From a bacterium (GTDB taxonomy: Bacteria; Cyanobacteriota; Vampirovibrionia; Obscuribacterales; Obscuribacteraceae): 43,098 nucleotides of DNA. A program made the translations under genes and the position numbers. Position 1 is the first letter of the stretch; the number at the start of each line of letters is the position of its first letter. The notes beneath the pieces are model-generated. The model was not told the origin of the DNA. It was given only the letters and a program-made list of their open reading frames with translations, and did no database searches. Location: contig JAGOSY010000036.1 of the NCBI GenBank assembly GCA_018062085.1, positions 1 to 43,098 of the forward strand, in the 5' to 3' direction. Shown one piece after another: positions 16,352 to 24,799 of the stretch.

Positions 16352-17212
16352 TTAAGGTGAAATCACCTGCTTACTCTTGGGCACGTCGCTGTCAATGGCA
16401 ACAGCGCGACGCAGCAATTTTTCTGCCTCTGGCAAATTGCCGACACCCTTATAGTCGTTGGCAAGATTTCGCAAATCAGTAGCCAACAGCGGATGATTGG
16501 GTCCCAGCTCCTTTTCGTCAATAGAGAGGGCACGCTTGTGAGCAACAATAGCCTTCTCAAACTGGTGACGCGATGCATAATGCAATCCAAGACCAATCAA
16601 GCTCTCAGCCACTTCTGGATCGTTAGAACCAGCAAGTTTTTCTCTCAAAGCGAGAGCCTTCAAGAACAAACTTTCAGATTCTTCGGACTTACCTTGGTGA
16701 AAAGAGCACAAGGCCAGCTGATTTGCAGCTCTGGCAACTTCGAGTGATTGCGGCATTTGCGCTTCAGCAGCAGCCAGAGTTTTTCGTAAGAGCGATTCTT
16801 CTTTCTGCGAGATTTCCGCGGAGCGCTGATGCAACTGACGTTCACGACCTTCAAACTCTGACAAGTTTTGGAGTTGCGACGTCACATCGCTAAAAGCTCT
16901 GGTCACGGCCGATGTCAACGCCCCTTGAGTCGTGCTCGTACAAGCAATCACAAAAAAAAGCCAGCACGGTGCCATGAAAGCAACCCGAGAACGAAACCAC
17001 CGGCTCGACTGAAATAGAAAGATTAGTGACGTGAAGAATGTGAACAGAAAGAAATAGCCGAGAAACTGCGAGATTCCATATGCGGCCGCAATCACAACGC
17101 AAAAGATGGAATAGAACAATGGATACATCCACACAACCAAGGCAAACCAAGTTGGTGGGGCATCTAGAAAGCTGAAGGATCCTTCAGTTTTTTCATTTGC
17201 GCGATTGTCCAT
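16352..17212 (-). CDS. Membrane-anchored TPR protein
   Basis: The 286-residue product has two or three hydrophobic helices in its first 100 residues (WFALVVWMYPLFYSIFCVVI; FLGYFFLFTFFTSLIFLF; VAFMAPCWLFFVIACTST). A coiled-coil-like segment (LSEFEGRERQLHQRSAEISQKEE) comes next. It is followed by at least three TPR units of the kinesin-light-chain type (QSLEVARAANQLALCSFHQGKSEE; PEVAESLIGLGLHYASRHQFEKA; PLLATDLRNLANDYKGVGNLPEA). These repeats commonly scaffold protein partners. It lies 39 bases downstream of the DUF2059 gene on the same strand, so the pair may be one transcript. The 3' neighbour is the decayed oxidoreductase. Confidence 0.8.
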   Translation of the reverse strand: MDNRANEKTEGSFSFLDAPPTWFALVVWMYPLFYSIFCVVIAAAYGISQFLGYFFLFTFFTSLIFLFQSSRWFRSRVAFMAPCWLFFVIACTSTTQGALTSAVTRAFSDVTSQLQNLSEFEGRERQLHQRSAEISQKEESLLRKTLAAAEAQMPQSLEVARAANQLALCSFHQGKSEESESLFLKALALREKLAGSNDPEVAESLIGLGLHYASRHQFEKAIVAHKRALSIDEKELGPNHPLLATDLRNLANDYKGVGNLPEAEKLLRRAVAIDSDVPKSKQVISP

Positions 17213-17251
17213 AGCTCCATTGTGTCAGAGAAAAGCATCCCAAAGTCACTG

Positions 17252-17989
17252 TCACTTGCCAGGGCTTAACTTATCCGGTGCAAACAACTCTTCCTCTTGC
17301 TGTACCTGCTGCATTACTTTCCCAATCGGAGCCATTGAGCGACTCATTGTCAGAGTCATCATCTCTCTATCAATTGCTGCCTGCTGACGGCGAAGCTTCT
17401 CTCCAATTGCAGTGTGATAAAAAGCAATGATGTCCTTTAAATCCTGTTCGCTGAAATATTTGTCGTAGACGCTGACGAAGGTATCTTCCATAATCTGGGG
17501 CAGCTCTTTATTCTGCGCTAAAATTTCACCAGAACGCTGAGTGATACGGCTGGCAGCCTCCTGAGCGTCGTCCATGATTGCTTTCTGCTGCATGCTCGTA
17601 AGCTGCGGAACTTTAGAAACTTTTGAACCATCGGGAGCACTAGGAGCAAGTCGCGAAGTCATCCCAGATACCATTCCCGGCATGCTCACAGGCAGCTGCC
17701 TAGAAAGTGCTGGCAACTGCGCTCTAACTAAACCCATCATCTGTTCAATTGGAGGAGCTGCACTAATGCTTCTGCCAGACAATTGCATGTATTCCAGAAT
17801 CAGGGCTCTCTTCGCAGGAGAAACGTGTGCGCTGGCAGCAGCAGCTACAGAATCATCAGCAGTTGATGTTTGATTCAATAATTCTGGTGGAATTGGTGGA
17901 GGCGCCGGCGGTGGTGGCATCTGAGCACTAGCTGACAAAACTCCAAGATGATGTGCTGCGAGCAGCAGGCAAACTTTGATTGAACGCAT
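17252..17989 (-). CDS. Secreted DUF2059-domain protein
   Basis: The 245-residue protein has a typical signal peptide (CLLLAAHHLGVLSASAQ) and a proline-rich segment (PPPPAPPPIPPELL). The C-terminal ~100 residues contain YFSEQDLKDIIAFYHTAIGEKL, the signature of DUF2059 proteins, which are periplasmic helical proteins of unknown function. A methionine/serine-rich middle (MSRSMAPIGKVM) follows the same pattern. It is oriented with the TPR gene and with a small gene 58 bases upstream. The protein is expected outside the inner membrane. No biochemical role is known for the family. Confidence 0.8.
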   Translation of the reverse strand: MRSIKVCLLLAAHHLGVLSASAQMPPPPAPPPIPPELLNQTSTADDSVAAAASAHVSPAKRALILEYMQLSGRSISAAPPIEQMMGLVRAQLPALSRQLPVSMPGMVSGMTSRLAPSAPDGSKVSKVPQLTSMQQKAIMDDAQEAASRITQRSGEILAQNKELPQIMEDTFVSVYDKYFSEQDLKDIIAFYHTAIGEKLRRQQAAIDREMMTLTMSRSMAPIGKVMQQVQQEEELFAPDKLSPGK

Positions 17990-18047
17990 TTTTCCTCTCG
18001 GGCGTTGTGAATCGAACAGAGATTCAAGAGATTGATGGAAGTATCAA

Positions 18048-18308
18048 TCAGTCGCGTGGTCCGCCGAAGACAGGGGTGACTAAAACTCTCTTTCTATAAT
18101 TGCACACGAACTCGGCTAGGAAATCAACGCCAGGTTCAAGCTCGGCCTTTGTCTTTACAGACCCGGGCTGGTTTGTCTTCAGTATTGTCACACTGTAGCC
18201 ACCCGGCTCGGGTTCTACAACTCGGCACATAATCCGATCACCTGCTCGAAACCCAGAGGGTGGTTCATTGCCACCGCCACCAGCAGCTGCACGAGGTGCT
18301 CTCACCAC
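18048..18308 (-). CDS. Small protein with S1-like beta segment
   Basis: The 86-residue product starts at a GTG (two adjacent GTG codons at 18303-18308). After a glycine-rich start it reads FRAGDRIMCRVVEPEPGGYSVTIL and later LEPGVDFLAEFVCNYRKRVLVTP. The G-x-r-v-x-c-x-V and hydrophobic alternation resemble an S1/OB-type RNA-binding barrel, but the match is by eye and weak. It lies 36 bases downstream of rpiA on the same strand, so it may share that transcript. Otherwise function unknown. Confidence 0.5.
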   Translation of the reverse strand: MVRAPRAAAGGGGNEPPSGFRAGDRIMCRVVEPEPGGYSVTILKTNQPGSVKTKAELEPGVDFLAEFVCNYRKRVLVTPVFGGPRD

Positions 18309-18344
18309 TCACCGCCTAAATTTGCAGAAAATAATTCGCCAAAA

Positions 18345-19028
18345 CTAGCCAATAATTTCTGTCGCATCCCCGCGCCCGACAATTACCTTGGTGGCATAGT
18401 TGATAAAGAGCCCGTGCTCGACAATTCCTGGAATCTTTTCTAGCCGCTCGGCAAGCTCAGCCGGTTTATCAAATAAACCGAAGTTGCAGTCGAGTATGTA
18501 GTTACCTTCATCAGTTACGAATGGCTGGCCGCTTGGAAGCATCCGCAATTTTCCACTACCACCAAGGTCTGCAACTTTAGCCTGCACCAAGGGCGATGCA
18601 AATTGAATCACCTCTACTGGCACATGAAACTTTCCAAGTCGTTCAACAAGCTTTTGCGAATCAACGATGACAATAAATTTGCGCCCAGACGAAGCGACAA
18701 TTTTCTCTCGCAGCAGTGCGCCACCACCGCCTTTGATCAAATCGAGATTGCCATTAACTTCGTCGGCACCATCAATAACTAGATCGCAAACCTGATGATG
18801 GTCAAAATCAGTAAGCTCTATACCTAGTTCCCGAGCCAATTTGGCTGTTGCTTCTGATGTGGGAATGCCCTTAACTCTAAGACCTTCCTTGACCTTTCTA
18901 GCCAGAGCCTGCAAAACGAAAGCCACTGTTGATCCAGTGCCCAGGCCCAGAATCATTTCATTCTCAACAAACTCAACTGCCTTTTCAGCGGCTACTCGCT
19001 TCTCCCCTTCAACTGTTGTGGTTGGCAT
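18345..19028 (-). CDS. rpiA: Ribose-5-phosphate isomerase A
   Basis: This enzyme interconverts ribose-5-phosphate and ribulose-5-phosphate in the pentose-phosphate pathway in the cytoplasm. The 227-residue length is normal. The family motifs are all visible: GLGTGSTV (phosphate loop), GIPTSEAT, DLVIDGADEV with the catalytic aspartates, LIKGGGGALLREKIVA, and HGLFINYATKVIVG near the end. AGGA lies eight bases before the ATG. The neighbours do not belong to the same pathway; the upstream DUF4331 gene is 38 bases away, so co-transcription is likely but without an obvious metabolic link. Confidence 0.97.
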   Translation of the reverse strand: MPTTTVEGEKRVAAEKAVEFVENEMILGLGTGSTVAFVLQALARKVKEGLRVKGIPTSEATAKLARELGIELTDFDHHQVCDLVIDGADEVNGNLDLIKGGGGALLREKIVASSGRKFIVIVDSQKLVERLGKFHVPVEVIQFASPLVQAKVADLGGSGKLRMLPSGQPFVTDEGNYILDCNFGLFDKPAELAERLEKIPGIVEHGLFINYATKVIVGRGDATEIIG

Positions 19029-19066
19029 AATTATTCCTAGTCAAAACTAATTCAAAGCGAAAAATG

Positions 19067-20074
19067 CTACTTACTGTGCGGTGTACCCAAGTATGGAAAC
19101 ACACCGAGAGTGTCAGTGTGCGGTGAAAGACCATCAGGTGGTATATCACCCTTCGAGAGAAACGAAAGCCGAGCATTGATGACATCATCTAAGAATGTGC
19201 GGCCATTAGGATAGCCTGCTGGCTTAGACGGATCAAAATTCAACATGTCAGGGAGAATGCGGCTCTCATCAATTGCGGCAATTGCTTCTTCTCTTGTGTA
19301 ATTGCCGGTGTGCCCCATCAAATGCACAAACAGCTCTAGCCAGCGCTTGTAATCATTGACTGGTTCGCTAGCATTGTATTCTTCTTTGGTCTCATCGGTG
19401 TTGAAAAAGCTACTGACCGACGGGTGCCCAGCTCGGTCCACGTGCATTAGCTCACCGTCCCTGCGCACACTGCAGCGGCCCCAGATACGAATCTCGGGGT
19501 TGGCCTCAAGCTCGCTAGTAGGTAGCTCAATGACAATGGCGAAAACATTGGCTTCAGTGTTCGAATCTACGCCAGTCCATGGCGAGTCGCCACCTAGGTG
19601 TGGGGCTGTGAAGTTCCTGCCACCGGATGTATCAAAGAGGTTCTTAATTCCCTCGTAGTCAAAAAAGAAAGCATCACTGCGACTGCCAGCGAAGAATGTG
19701 TAATTGCCAGACTTGACTATATTTGGCGTGGGACCAAACGACACCTCGGCGGCTGAGATGATTTTTGTGCCAACAGCTTCTACCGACTGTGCTTCTGCGC
19801 CCTTGGCCACGTATACATCGACCGTTTGTTTGCCGTCTTTGGGCTGAGAGAAGACACAGCTGAAAGCAATGTCATTTAATAAATCGCCGTTGTTGTCGAT
19901 AGCCAAGCGATAAATGGCGTCAGGATGCAAGGCATCAGCCGAGGGATTGGCATTAAGTATGAGAACAGTTCTAGTGGGATCGGCCGGTGATTGGAAGGCA
20001 TAAAGGTCACAGAGGTCGAGTCGCTGATCGCCCAAGGGTGGGCCTAGGCTAAGACCAGTGAAGTGGTTAGACAT
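19067..20074 (-). CDS. DUF4331 family protein
   Basis: The 335-residue product shows the family pattern of DUF4331 proteins. It has an N-terminal LDLCDLYAFQSPADPTRTVLIL, then HPDAIYRLAIDNNGDLLNDIAF, a region FFAGSRSDAFFFDYEG, and a C-terminal LPDMLNFDPSKPAGYPNGRTFLDDVI followed by DGLSPHTDT. The family is bacterial, predicted beta-rich, and of unknown function. The start at 20074 has AAGGAG seven bases upstream; an alternative start eight residues earlier (20098) has no such site. It is divergent from the disordered-protein gene on the right and 38 bases from rpiA. Confidence 0.85.
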   Translation of the reverse strand: MSNHFTGLSLGPPLGDQRLDLCDLYAFQSPADPTRTVLILNANPSADALHPDAIYRLAIDNNGDLLNDIAFSCVFSQPKDGKQTVDVYVAKGAEAQSVEAVGTKIISAAEVSFGPTPNIVKSGNYTFFAGSRSDAFFFDYEGIKNLFDTSGGRNFTAPHLGGDSPWTGVDSNTEANVFAIVIELPTSELEANPEIRIWGRCSVRRDGELMHVDRAGHPSVSSFFNTDETKEEYNASEPVNDYKRWLELFVHLMGHTGNYTREEAIAAIDESRILPDMLNFDPSKPAGYPNGRTFLDDVINARLSFLSKGDIPPDGLSPHTDTLGVFPYLGTPHSK

Positions 20075-20178
20075 TAAATCTCCTTGGCAATCAAACACGA
20101 TTATGCTCCTAAATTATGCCTCAAAACCAGGGTGAATTACATTCAAGCAGCAGTTGAAAAGTTGGCCTTCAGGGCAGA

Positions 20179-20207
20179 ATATTAAAAGCAATTGAGGCCT
20201 TTAATAT
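20179..20207 (+). promoter_or_regulatory. Possible hairpin enclosing the ribosome site and start codon
   Basis: Arms ATATTAAA (20179-20186) and TTTAATAT (20200-20207) are perfect complements with a 13-base loop that contains GAGG. The second arm ends in the first two bases of the ATG at 20206. In the mRNA the stem could hide part of the start codon while exposing the ribosome site. An eight-pair A-U stem is weak, so the effect is uncertain. No terminator-like T-run is present. Confidence 0.35.
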
Positions 20208-21243
20208 GACCGATAGACGCGAGACGCTTGATACGCCAGTGAACAAACTTGAGCCGGCCGCTCAGGGTGAAAAAGATGGTGGCAATGAAGACGCTCTGCA
20301 CACCGAGCTGCACGCCCTATCGCCCATTGGGTCAAATCCAAGTGACAATCTAGCTAAAGGTCCGTCTAGGCCTCTAGACACTCCGCCATCGGTACCACCT
20401 CTTACTATTGACGGCCTAGAGCAGAAGAAAGCACCAGGATTATCTGCAGATGCGACGCCAGAAGCTAAGACAGATGGTAAGCCGGATGCTCCCAACGACG
20501 AGCCGACCGAAGGGAAAGATAGTAGCGAGTCACCTCTCGACTCTATTACACTGGAAAAGAAAACCATAGGTCAAGACAGCATTCGTGGGCAAAATCGCTA
20601 TCTCGATACTGAAGCGACAAATCTAACCTCGGTCAATATGGAAGCAGAGGGAAAAGCTGGCGATGGCAAAGCCGACCCTGCAACCGAGACCACCAGTCCC
20701 GAAGAAGTGCCACCACGAGGTCCGGTGCCAGGAGACCTCACAAGAATAGTCGGCGAAGAGCGAGAGCAAGAGTTTCGCCAGGCCTTCGAACTGATGGACC
20801 GCTTTGACCAGGCAATCAACGAAGAAGTGCTCAAGCCTGGTATCACTAAATTTACAGAAATGCTCGATCAAGCCGAACGCGATATGCCCAAAGAAAAGCT
20901 CGATGCCCTCGAAGCTGAGCGCAAGAAGTATGGCTTAGAGCTAGACGCCTTTAACGAAGCGAACAAGGAACCACCGCCAAATAGCCCAGCCACCCTGAGC
21001 ACCTTACTCTATCATGCGCCACCAGAGCGGGGCAGTGAAATGAAAGAATTTGACCGCACAGTGCAGGACATAACGACTGCAGTGGGCAAAGAAATGGCGG
21101 CGAATATGAGATCAGTGGGCGAAAAATTCAATCACGAAGGCAAAGAATTTACTACTGCCGACGAGCTGGTGCAAGAATATCATGAGCGCAAAGACGAGCT
21201 AACACCACGATGGACGCCGCTCCCCGAGAGCATCGAAGTTTAG
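20206..21243 (+). CDS. Intrinsically disordered protein with helical C-terminus
   Basis: The 345-residue product has a first half (about 1-165) rich in Pro, Glu, Asp, Lys, Ser and Thr with almost no hydrophobic stretches, so it is predicted disordered. The second half is helical and charged (EEREQEFRQAFELMDRFDQAI, FTEMLDQAERDMPKEKLDAL, DELVQEYHERKDEL). There is no signal peptide or membrane segment. I do not recognise the family. It is divergent from the DUF4331 gene with a 131-base gap that contains the hairpin described at its start. The GH130-like gene begins 32 bases downstream of its stop. Confidence 0.75.
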   Translation: MTDRRETLDTPVNKLEPAAQGEKDGGNEDALHTELHALSPIGSNPSDNLAKGPSRPLDTPPSVPPLTIDGLEQKKAPGLSADATPEAKTDGKPDAPNDEPTEGKDSSESPLDSITLEKKTIGQDSIRGQNRYLDTEATNLTSVNMEAEGKAGDGKADPATETTSPEEVPPRGPVPGDLTRIVGEEREQEFRQAFELMDRFDQAINEEVLKPGITKFTEMLDQAERDMPKEKLDALEAERKKYGLELDAFNEANKEPPPNSPATLSTLLYHAPPERGSEMKEFDRTVQDITTAVGKEMAANMRSVGEKFNHEGKEFTTADELVQEYHERKDELTPRWTPLPESIEV

Positions 21244-21275
21244 CTAAAACTTGGGTTAAAAATACAAAGGAAAAT

Positions 21276-22421
21276 TTGAGACCAAAATTACTATTCTTAC
21301 TTGCCGTGGCTGTCTCCCTTTTTGCAAGCCAAAATAGTGCCACGCAGGCCAAGCCAACAGACCAAAAAATATTGGTTTTCGCCAACTTCAAACGTCTCTC
21401 AGACAAACCCATACTGGGCCCACGAGCCGGACGCTTCGACAGCGCCGGGGCTTTCAATCCAGCCGCAACCCTATTAAAGAATGGCCACACGGTCTTGCTT
21501 TATCGCGGCCAAGACGCACAGGGAGTTTCTCGCATCGGCTATGCAGAAAGTAGCAATGGTATTGATTTTGTGGCCGATGGCAAGGCGGTCATTACACCAA
21601 ATCTTGACGATGATAAAGACGGTGTTGAAGATGCCAGGCTAACGAGAGACTTCAAAAGCAGCAATAGAGACAACAGCTGTTGGTTGGCCACAGCCACGGC
21701 TTACAGCAAAGCCACTAATTCAGCCCAGCTAGTCAGTTATCGATCTTCACCAGGCGATTTACACCACTGGCAAAGAGTCGCTGTCCTGATGCCAGCCACA
21801 ACCGCTCCAAACAAAGCCGGTTGGAACATTCACTGGACAAAATCTGGCGCCATAGTTGTAGACAGCGAAGCACGGCCGCTCAAAATCAAAAACAGATACT
21901 GGATGTACTACATGGCCGACGCCAGAGGCACGAGCAACAGCGATACCACCAATAGTGGCGGCAAGATGGCCGCAGATCAAATGGGTATCGCTCAATCAAA
22001 CGACGGCATGACATGGCAAGACGCCCTTGGTCGACCAATACTGCCACATCGCCCTGGTCAGTTTGACTCTAGAGTGGTGGAGCCTGGCCCCCATCCAATT
22101 ATTACAAAAGACGGCATATTACTGCTCTACAATGGTGGCGATGACTCACTTACATATAGCACAGGCTGGGCTCTTTTCGACAAAAAAGATCCGACTAAAC
22201 TGCTAGCGCGTTGCACCAAAGCAATATTCGAGCCAGAGTTAGCCTGGGAAAAGAAAAATGCATCAAGCACTGTACATCAGGTACCCAATGTCGTCTTTGT
22301 TGAAGGCATAGTGCCTTACAAAAGAGGATACCGCGTCTACTACGGCAGCGCCGACAGCTATGTCGGCGTGGCCTACACTGAATTAACATTACTTAGAAAC
22401 CCAACGCACCCAAAGAATTAA
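21276..22421 (+). CDS. Secreted GH130-like glycoside hydrolase/phosphorylase
   Basis: The 381-residue product has a five-bladed propeller pattern of the GH130/GH43-like group. Motifs are FNPAATLL, LLYRGQD with GYAESSNGIDF, DGVEDARLTR (the family's GVEDPR-type motif), YYMADARG, GIAQSNDGMTW and QFDSRVVEPGPHPII. GH130 members act on beta-mannosides by phosphorolysis or hydrolysis. The start is TTG at 21276 with AAAGG just upstream; it gives a short signal peptide (RPKLLFLLAVAVSLFASQNSATQA). The alternative ATG at 21210 would put 22 charged residues before it and overlap the previous gene. A secreted location makes hydrolysis of external polysaccharide more likely than phosphorolysis. It overlaps the 3' end of the convergent DoxX-like gene. 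Confidence 0.7.
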   Translation: MRPKLLFLLAVAVSLFASQNSATQAKPTDQKILVFANFKRLSDKPILGPRAGRFDSAGAFNPAATLLKNGHTVLLYRGQDAQGVSRIGYAESSNGIDFVADGKAVITPNLDDDKDGVEDARLTRDFKSSNRDNSCWLATATAYSKATNSAQLVSYRSSPGDLHHWQRVAVLMPATTAPNKAGWNIHWTKSGAIVVDSEARPLKIKNRYWMYYMADARGTSNSDTTNSGGKMAADQMGIAQSNDGMTWQDALGRPILPHRPGQFDSRVVEPGPHPIITKDGILLLYNGGDDSLTYSTGWALFDKKDPTKLLARCTKAIFEPELAWEKKNASSTVHQVPNVVFVEGIVPYKRGYRVYYGSADSYVGVAYTELTLLRNPTHPKN

Positions 22422-22754
22422 GACTAGCTGCAAGGGCAGCCGACAATATAAAACAATTGGCGCAATTTCTTTGAACAGTTGTGGGTTCAAGGCCATATTG
22501 ATATTGGCGGGAAAGACAGCTATTAGAAGAGCAATCAAACCAAAGCCAGCAGCCCTTCGCAGCTTGGGATAAGGAGCGAGCAAGCCAACTCCGCCCAATA
22601 TCTCAAAGACCCCGCTAATCAAAACTAGCTCTAGTGGATAGGGCAAATATGGTGGCATTGCCCGCATAAAAATGTCGGGTTTAACAAAATGCATCACTCC
22701 AGCAAAGCTGAAGAACAAGGCAAGCAAATAAATTGAGACTGTCCTTGCTTTCAA
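22389..22754 (-). CDS. DoxX-like small membrane protein
   Basis: The 121-residue protein has four hydrophobic helices. The sequence FSFAGVMHFVKPDIFMRAMPPYLPYP, then GVFEILGGVGLLAPYPKLRRAAG, then LIAVFPANINMAL, is a DoxX/DUF4870-type pattern seen in small membrane proteins linked with redox or thiol metabolism in some bacteria. The start codon is TTG overlapping the previous gene's stop (TTGA), with AAAGG six bases upstream, which argues for translational coupling with the ABC permease. Its stop lies inside the convergent GH130-like gene's 3' end (33-base overlap). Role unknown. Confidence 0.75.
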   Translation of the reverse strand: MKARTVSIYLLALFFSFAGVMHFVKPDIFMRAMPPYLPYPLELVLISGVFEILGGVGLLAPYPKLRRAAGFGLIALLIAVFPANINMALNPQLFKEIAPIVLYCRLPLQLVLILWVRWVSK

Positions 22755-24799
22755 GTATTGCCTTTCACTCTCTCGCCCTCGTTCTTGTCAGTCGACCTTA
22801 TTGCAAAAACAATTATCGCCAAACCAGCCAAACCTGTAACAAGGCCAATAGCAAGCTCGCTGCCACCAATTTTCTCTTTCAGTTGTACCGCAATAAAGAC
22901 AGAGAGCATGTTATGGCCAGCATGCAGCAACATACAGGGAAATACTGAGCCTGTACGAATTGCCAGAAATGTGAGAACGCAGCCTAGCAAACCGGTAGGA
23001 AGAAAGCGCAAAAGGCTCATATGGAAGGCCCCGAACATGCCACCGACAGTTAACACACGGCGCATGGTCGAAAAGCGCTTGGGCATAAGCGAAAGAATGA
23101 CGCCACGAAAGAGAAGCTCTTCACAGACAGCTGGCATTACCCCCAGTACTAAGAGCAATAACCAGAGAGGTTGGGTATTCAAGCCCATGTACTCTTCCAT
23201 GAGCTTGCTTAGAGCAGCACTTCCTGGTACAAGCTTGGTGAACAGAGTCGCAAGCAGGCCGGCCAAAAGCACTGAAAGCGGTGCCAGCATCAAAGCACCA
23301 ATCAATGTCAAGACACCACCCTTGGGCATGTATAGACGAAGAACGGCCCTAGTCGGCAGCTTCAGCCAAAACAGAGCAAGAAGCAATCCAGGTAGCAATA
23401 TTACTAGAAGCTGAGTCAGAGCCAGGCCTAGCAAATGGTGCTTGAGCACAAGTATCTGCGAAAGATAGAACATCAATAAGAACACTGTGCTGCATAAGAA
23501 AAATAGCTCACGGCCAAAATTCTGTTCGCTAAAGCGCCTAGTGGGCGACTCTTCAATGCCGAACAAAATGTCTTCGCGGTCAACCACCGGGGCAACAACT
23601 GTACAAAGTATCAAAGCAAAGGCAGCCGAAATGAAAGCGGCAACAAGCATGTAAAGCGGTGATATCCGCCCAGAGAGAGAATCATCCATGGCCACTATCG
23701 AATTGAGAAAGGGCACGAAGGCGCATGGGCCATCAATGTGAACCTCACCTAAGGCCATGACAGACAAAGGAATAGTAGTAATTAACATCAGGGGCAGCAT
23801 ATACGCTTGGGCTTGCTGTACGGTTCTAGCAAAGGTTGCCAAAGCCATGGCCGCAGCCGCCATAGAAAGGCATAGAGGCAGCATCATCAAGGCCACCAAG
23901 GCTACACAAGGCAGCGGTAAACCCACAGCCAGTGGTGAATTTAGCTGACTGGCAAGAGAGGCCGGTAAGAAAGAAAAATACTTGATCTGAATAAATTGCG
24001 AGAGATAGAAACCAATAAGAGTGGAAAGCACCACAGCAAAAGAGCTAATAGTAATAGCTGCTAATTTGCCAATGAAAAGATGGCTGCGCCGCACTGGAGT
24101 CGATAACAATGCCTCTAGAGTACCCCTTTCACGCTCACCGGTAATGGCATCAAGTGATGGATAAATCACGCCCATAAAGGCCTGAAAAACTAGAATCAGA
24201 ACCAACATACTTTGAACAAAAGGGCTGGCAGCAAACATGCGATTGGTCGGTGTGACCACAAATGGATAAACCGTTTCTGGCGCACTCAAAGCTATATTTG
24301 CCAGCTTCAAGCGCTGCTTAACGACGTATTCTTTATAGTACTCTAACACAGACCTTAGACGCGCGGCACAGCTAGCAGCCCTTGCATATTTGCCATCATA
24401 ATAGATGGCCAAAGTAGGAATCTGCTTCTTAACGTCAACAGATACTAAATCAGAAAAATCATCGGGTACAAAAATTACGGCTTCTACTTTCTTTTCAGAC
24501 AAGGCCTGCTCTTTAGAAAGTTCGCCCAGTGGCACCACTCGAAATTCTTTGTGACCCTTAAGGTAACCAGCCACTGGCCCAGGAGAAGATGAAAAAGCGA
24601 CGACGAAACGTTCGTTCAATTCATGCTGTACTTGACCAGCAGCAATGATTGGCACACCAATAGTAAAAAGCGGCCCGATAAAAATACTAAAAACAATCAT
24701 GGGCAAGAGCGAGCGATAGTCGCGAATACCTTCAAGCATCTCTTTGACAAAGACAAGCTTGATTTGAGCAAAATCAATAGACTTATTTTGCCAATTCAT
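22751..24799 (-). CDS. ABC-2 permease fused to CPBP intramembrane protease domain
   Basis: The 682-residue protein has an N-terminal ABC-2 exporter permease (about 1-420). This part includes a large extracytoplasmic loop after the first helix and the later GERERGTLEALLSTPVRRSHLF segment typical of NatB-type permeases. After about residue 500 come more helices with VCEELLFRG (Glu560-Glu561), FGAFH and HAGHNM. These are the glutamate and histidine motifs of CPBP (Abi/CAAX) metal-dependent intramembrane proteases. The two domains are in one frame with no sign of a frameshift. The gene overlaps the ATPase gene upstream by 17 bases, so the complex probably contains it. Whether the protease cleaves an exported peptide is an inference. 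Confidence 0.88.
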   Translation of the reverse strand: MNWQNKSIDFAQIKLVFVKEMLEGIRDYRSLLPMIVFSIFIGPLFTIGVPIIAAGQVQHELNERFVVAFSSSPGPVAGYLKGHKEFRVVPLGELSKEQALSEKKVEAVIFVPDDFSDLVSVDVKKQIPTLAIYYDGKYARAASCAARLRSVLEYYKEYVVKQRLKLANIALSAPETVYPFVVTPTNRMFAASPFVQSMLVLILVFQAFMGVIYPSLDAITGERERGTLEALLSTPVRRSHLFIGKLAAITISSFAVVLSTLIGFYLSQFIQIKYFSFLPASLASQLNSPLAVGLPLPCVALVALMMLPLCLSMAAAAMALATFARTVQQAQAYMLPLMLITTIPLSVMALGEVHIDGPCAFVPFLNSIVAMDDSLSGRISPLYMLVAAFISAAFALILCTVVAPVVDREDILFGIEESPTRRFSEQNFGRELFFLCSTVFLLMFYLSQILVLKHHLLGLALTQLLVILLPGLLLALFWLKLPTRAVLRLYMPKGGVLTLIGALMLAPLSVLLAGLLATLFTKLVPGSAALSKLMEEYMGLNTQPLWLLLLVLGVMPAVCEELLFRGVILSLMPKRFSTMRRVLTVGGMFGAFHMSLLRFLPTGLLGCVLTFLAIRTGSVFPCMLLHAGHNMLSVFIAVQLKEKIGGSELAIGLVTGLAGLAIIVFAIRSTDKNEGERVKGNT

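Noticed and set aside
23757..23948. Plus-strand 63-residue frame opposite the permease-protease fusion
   Set aside because: Antisense of a well-supported gene with no ribosome site.
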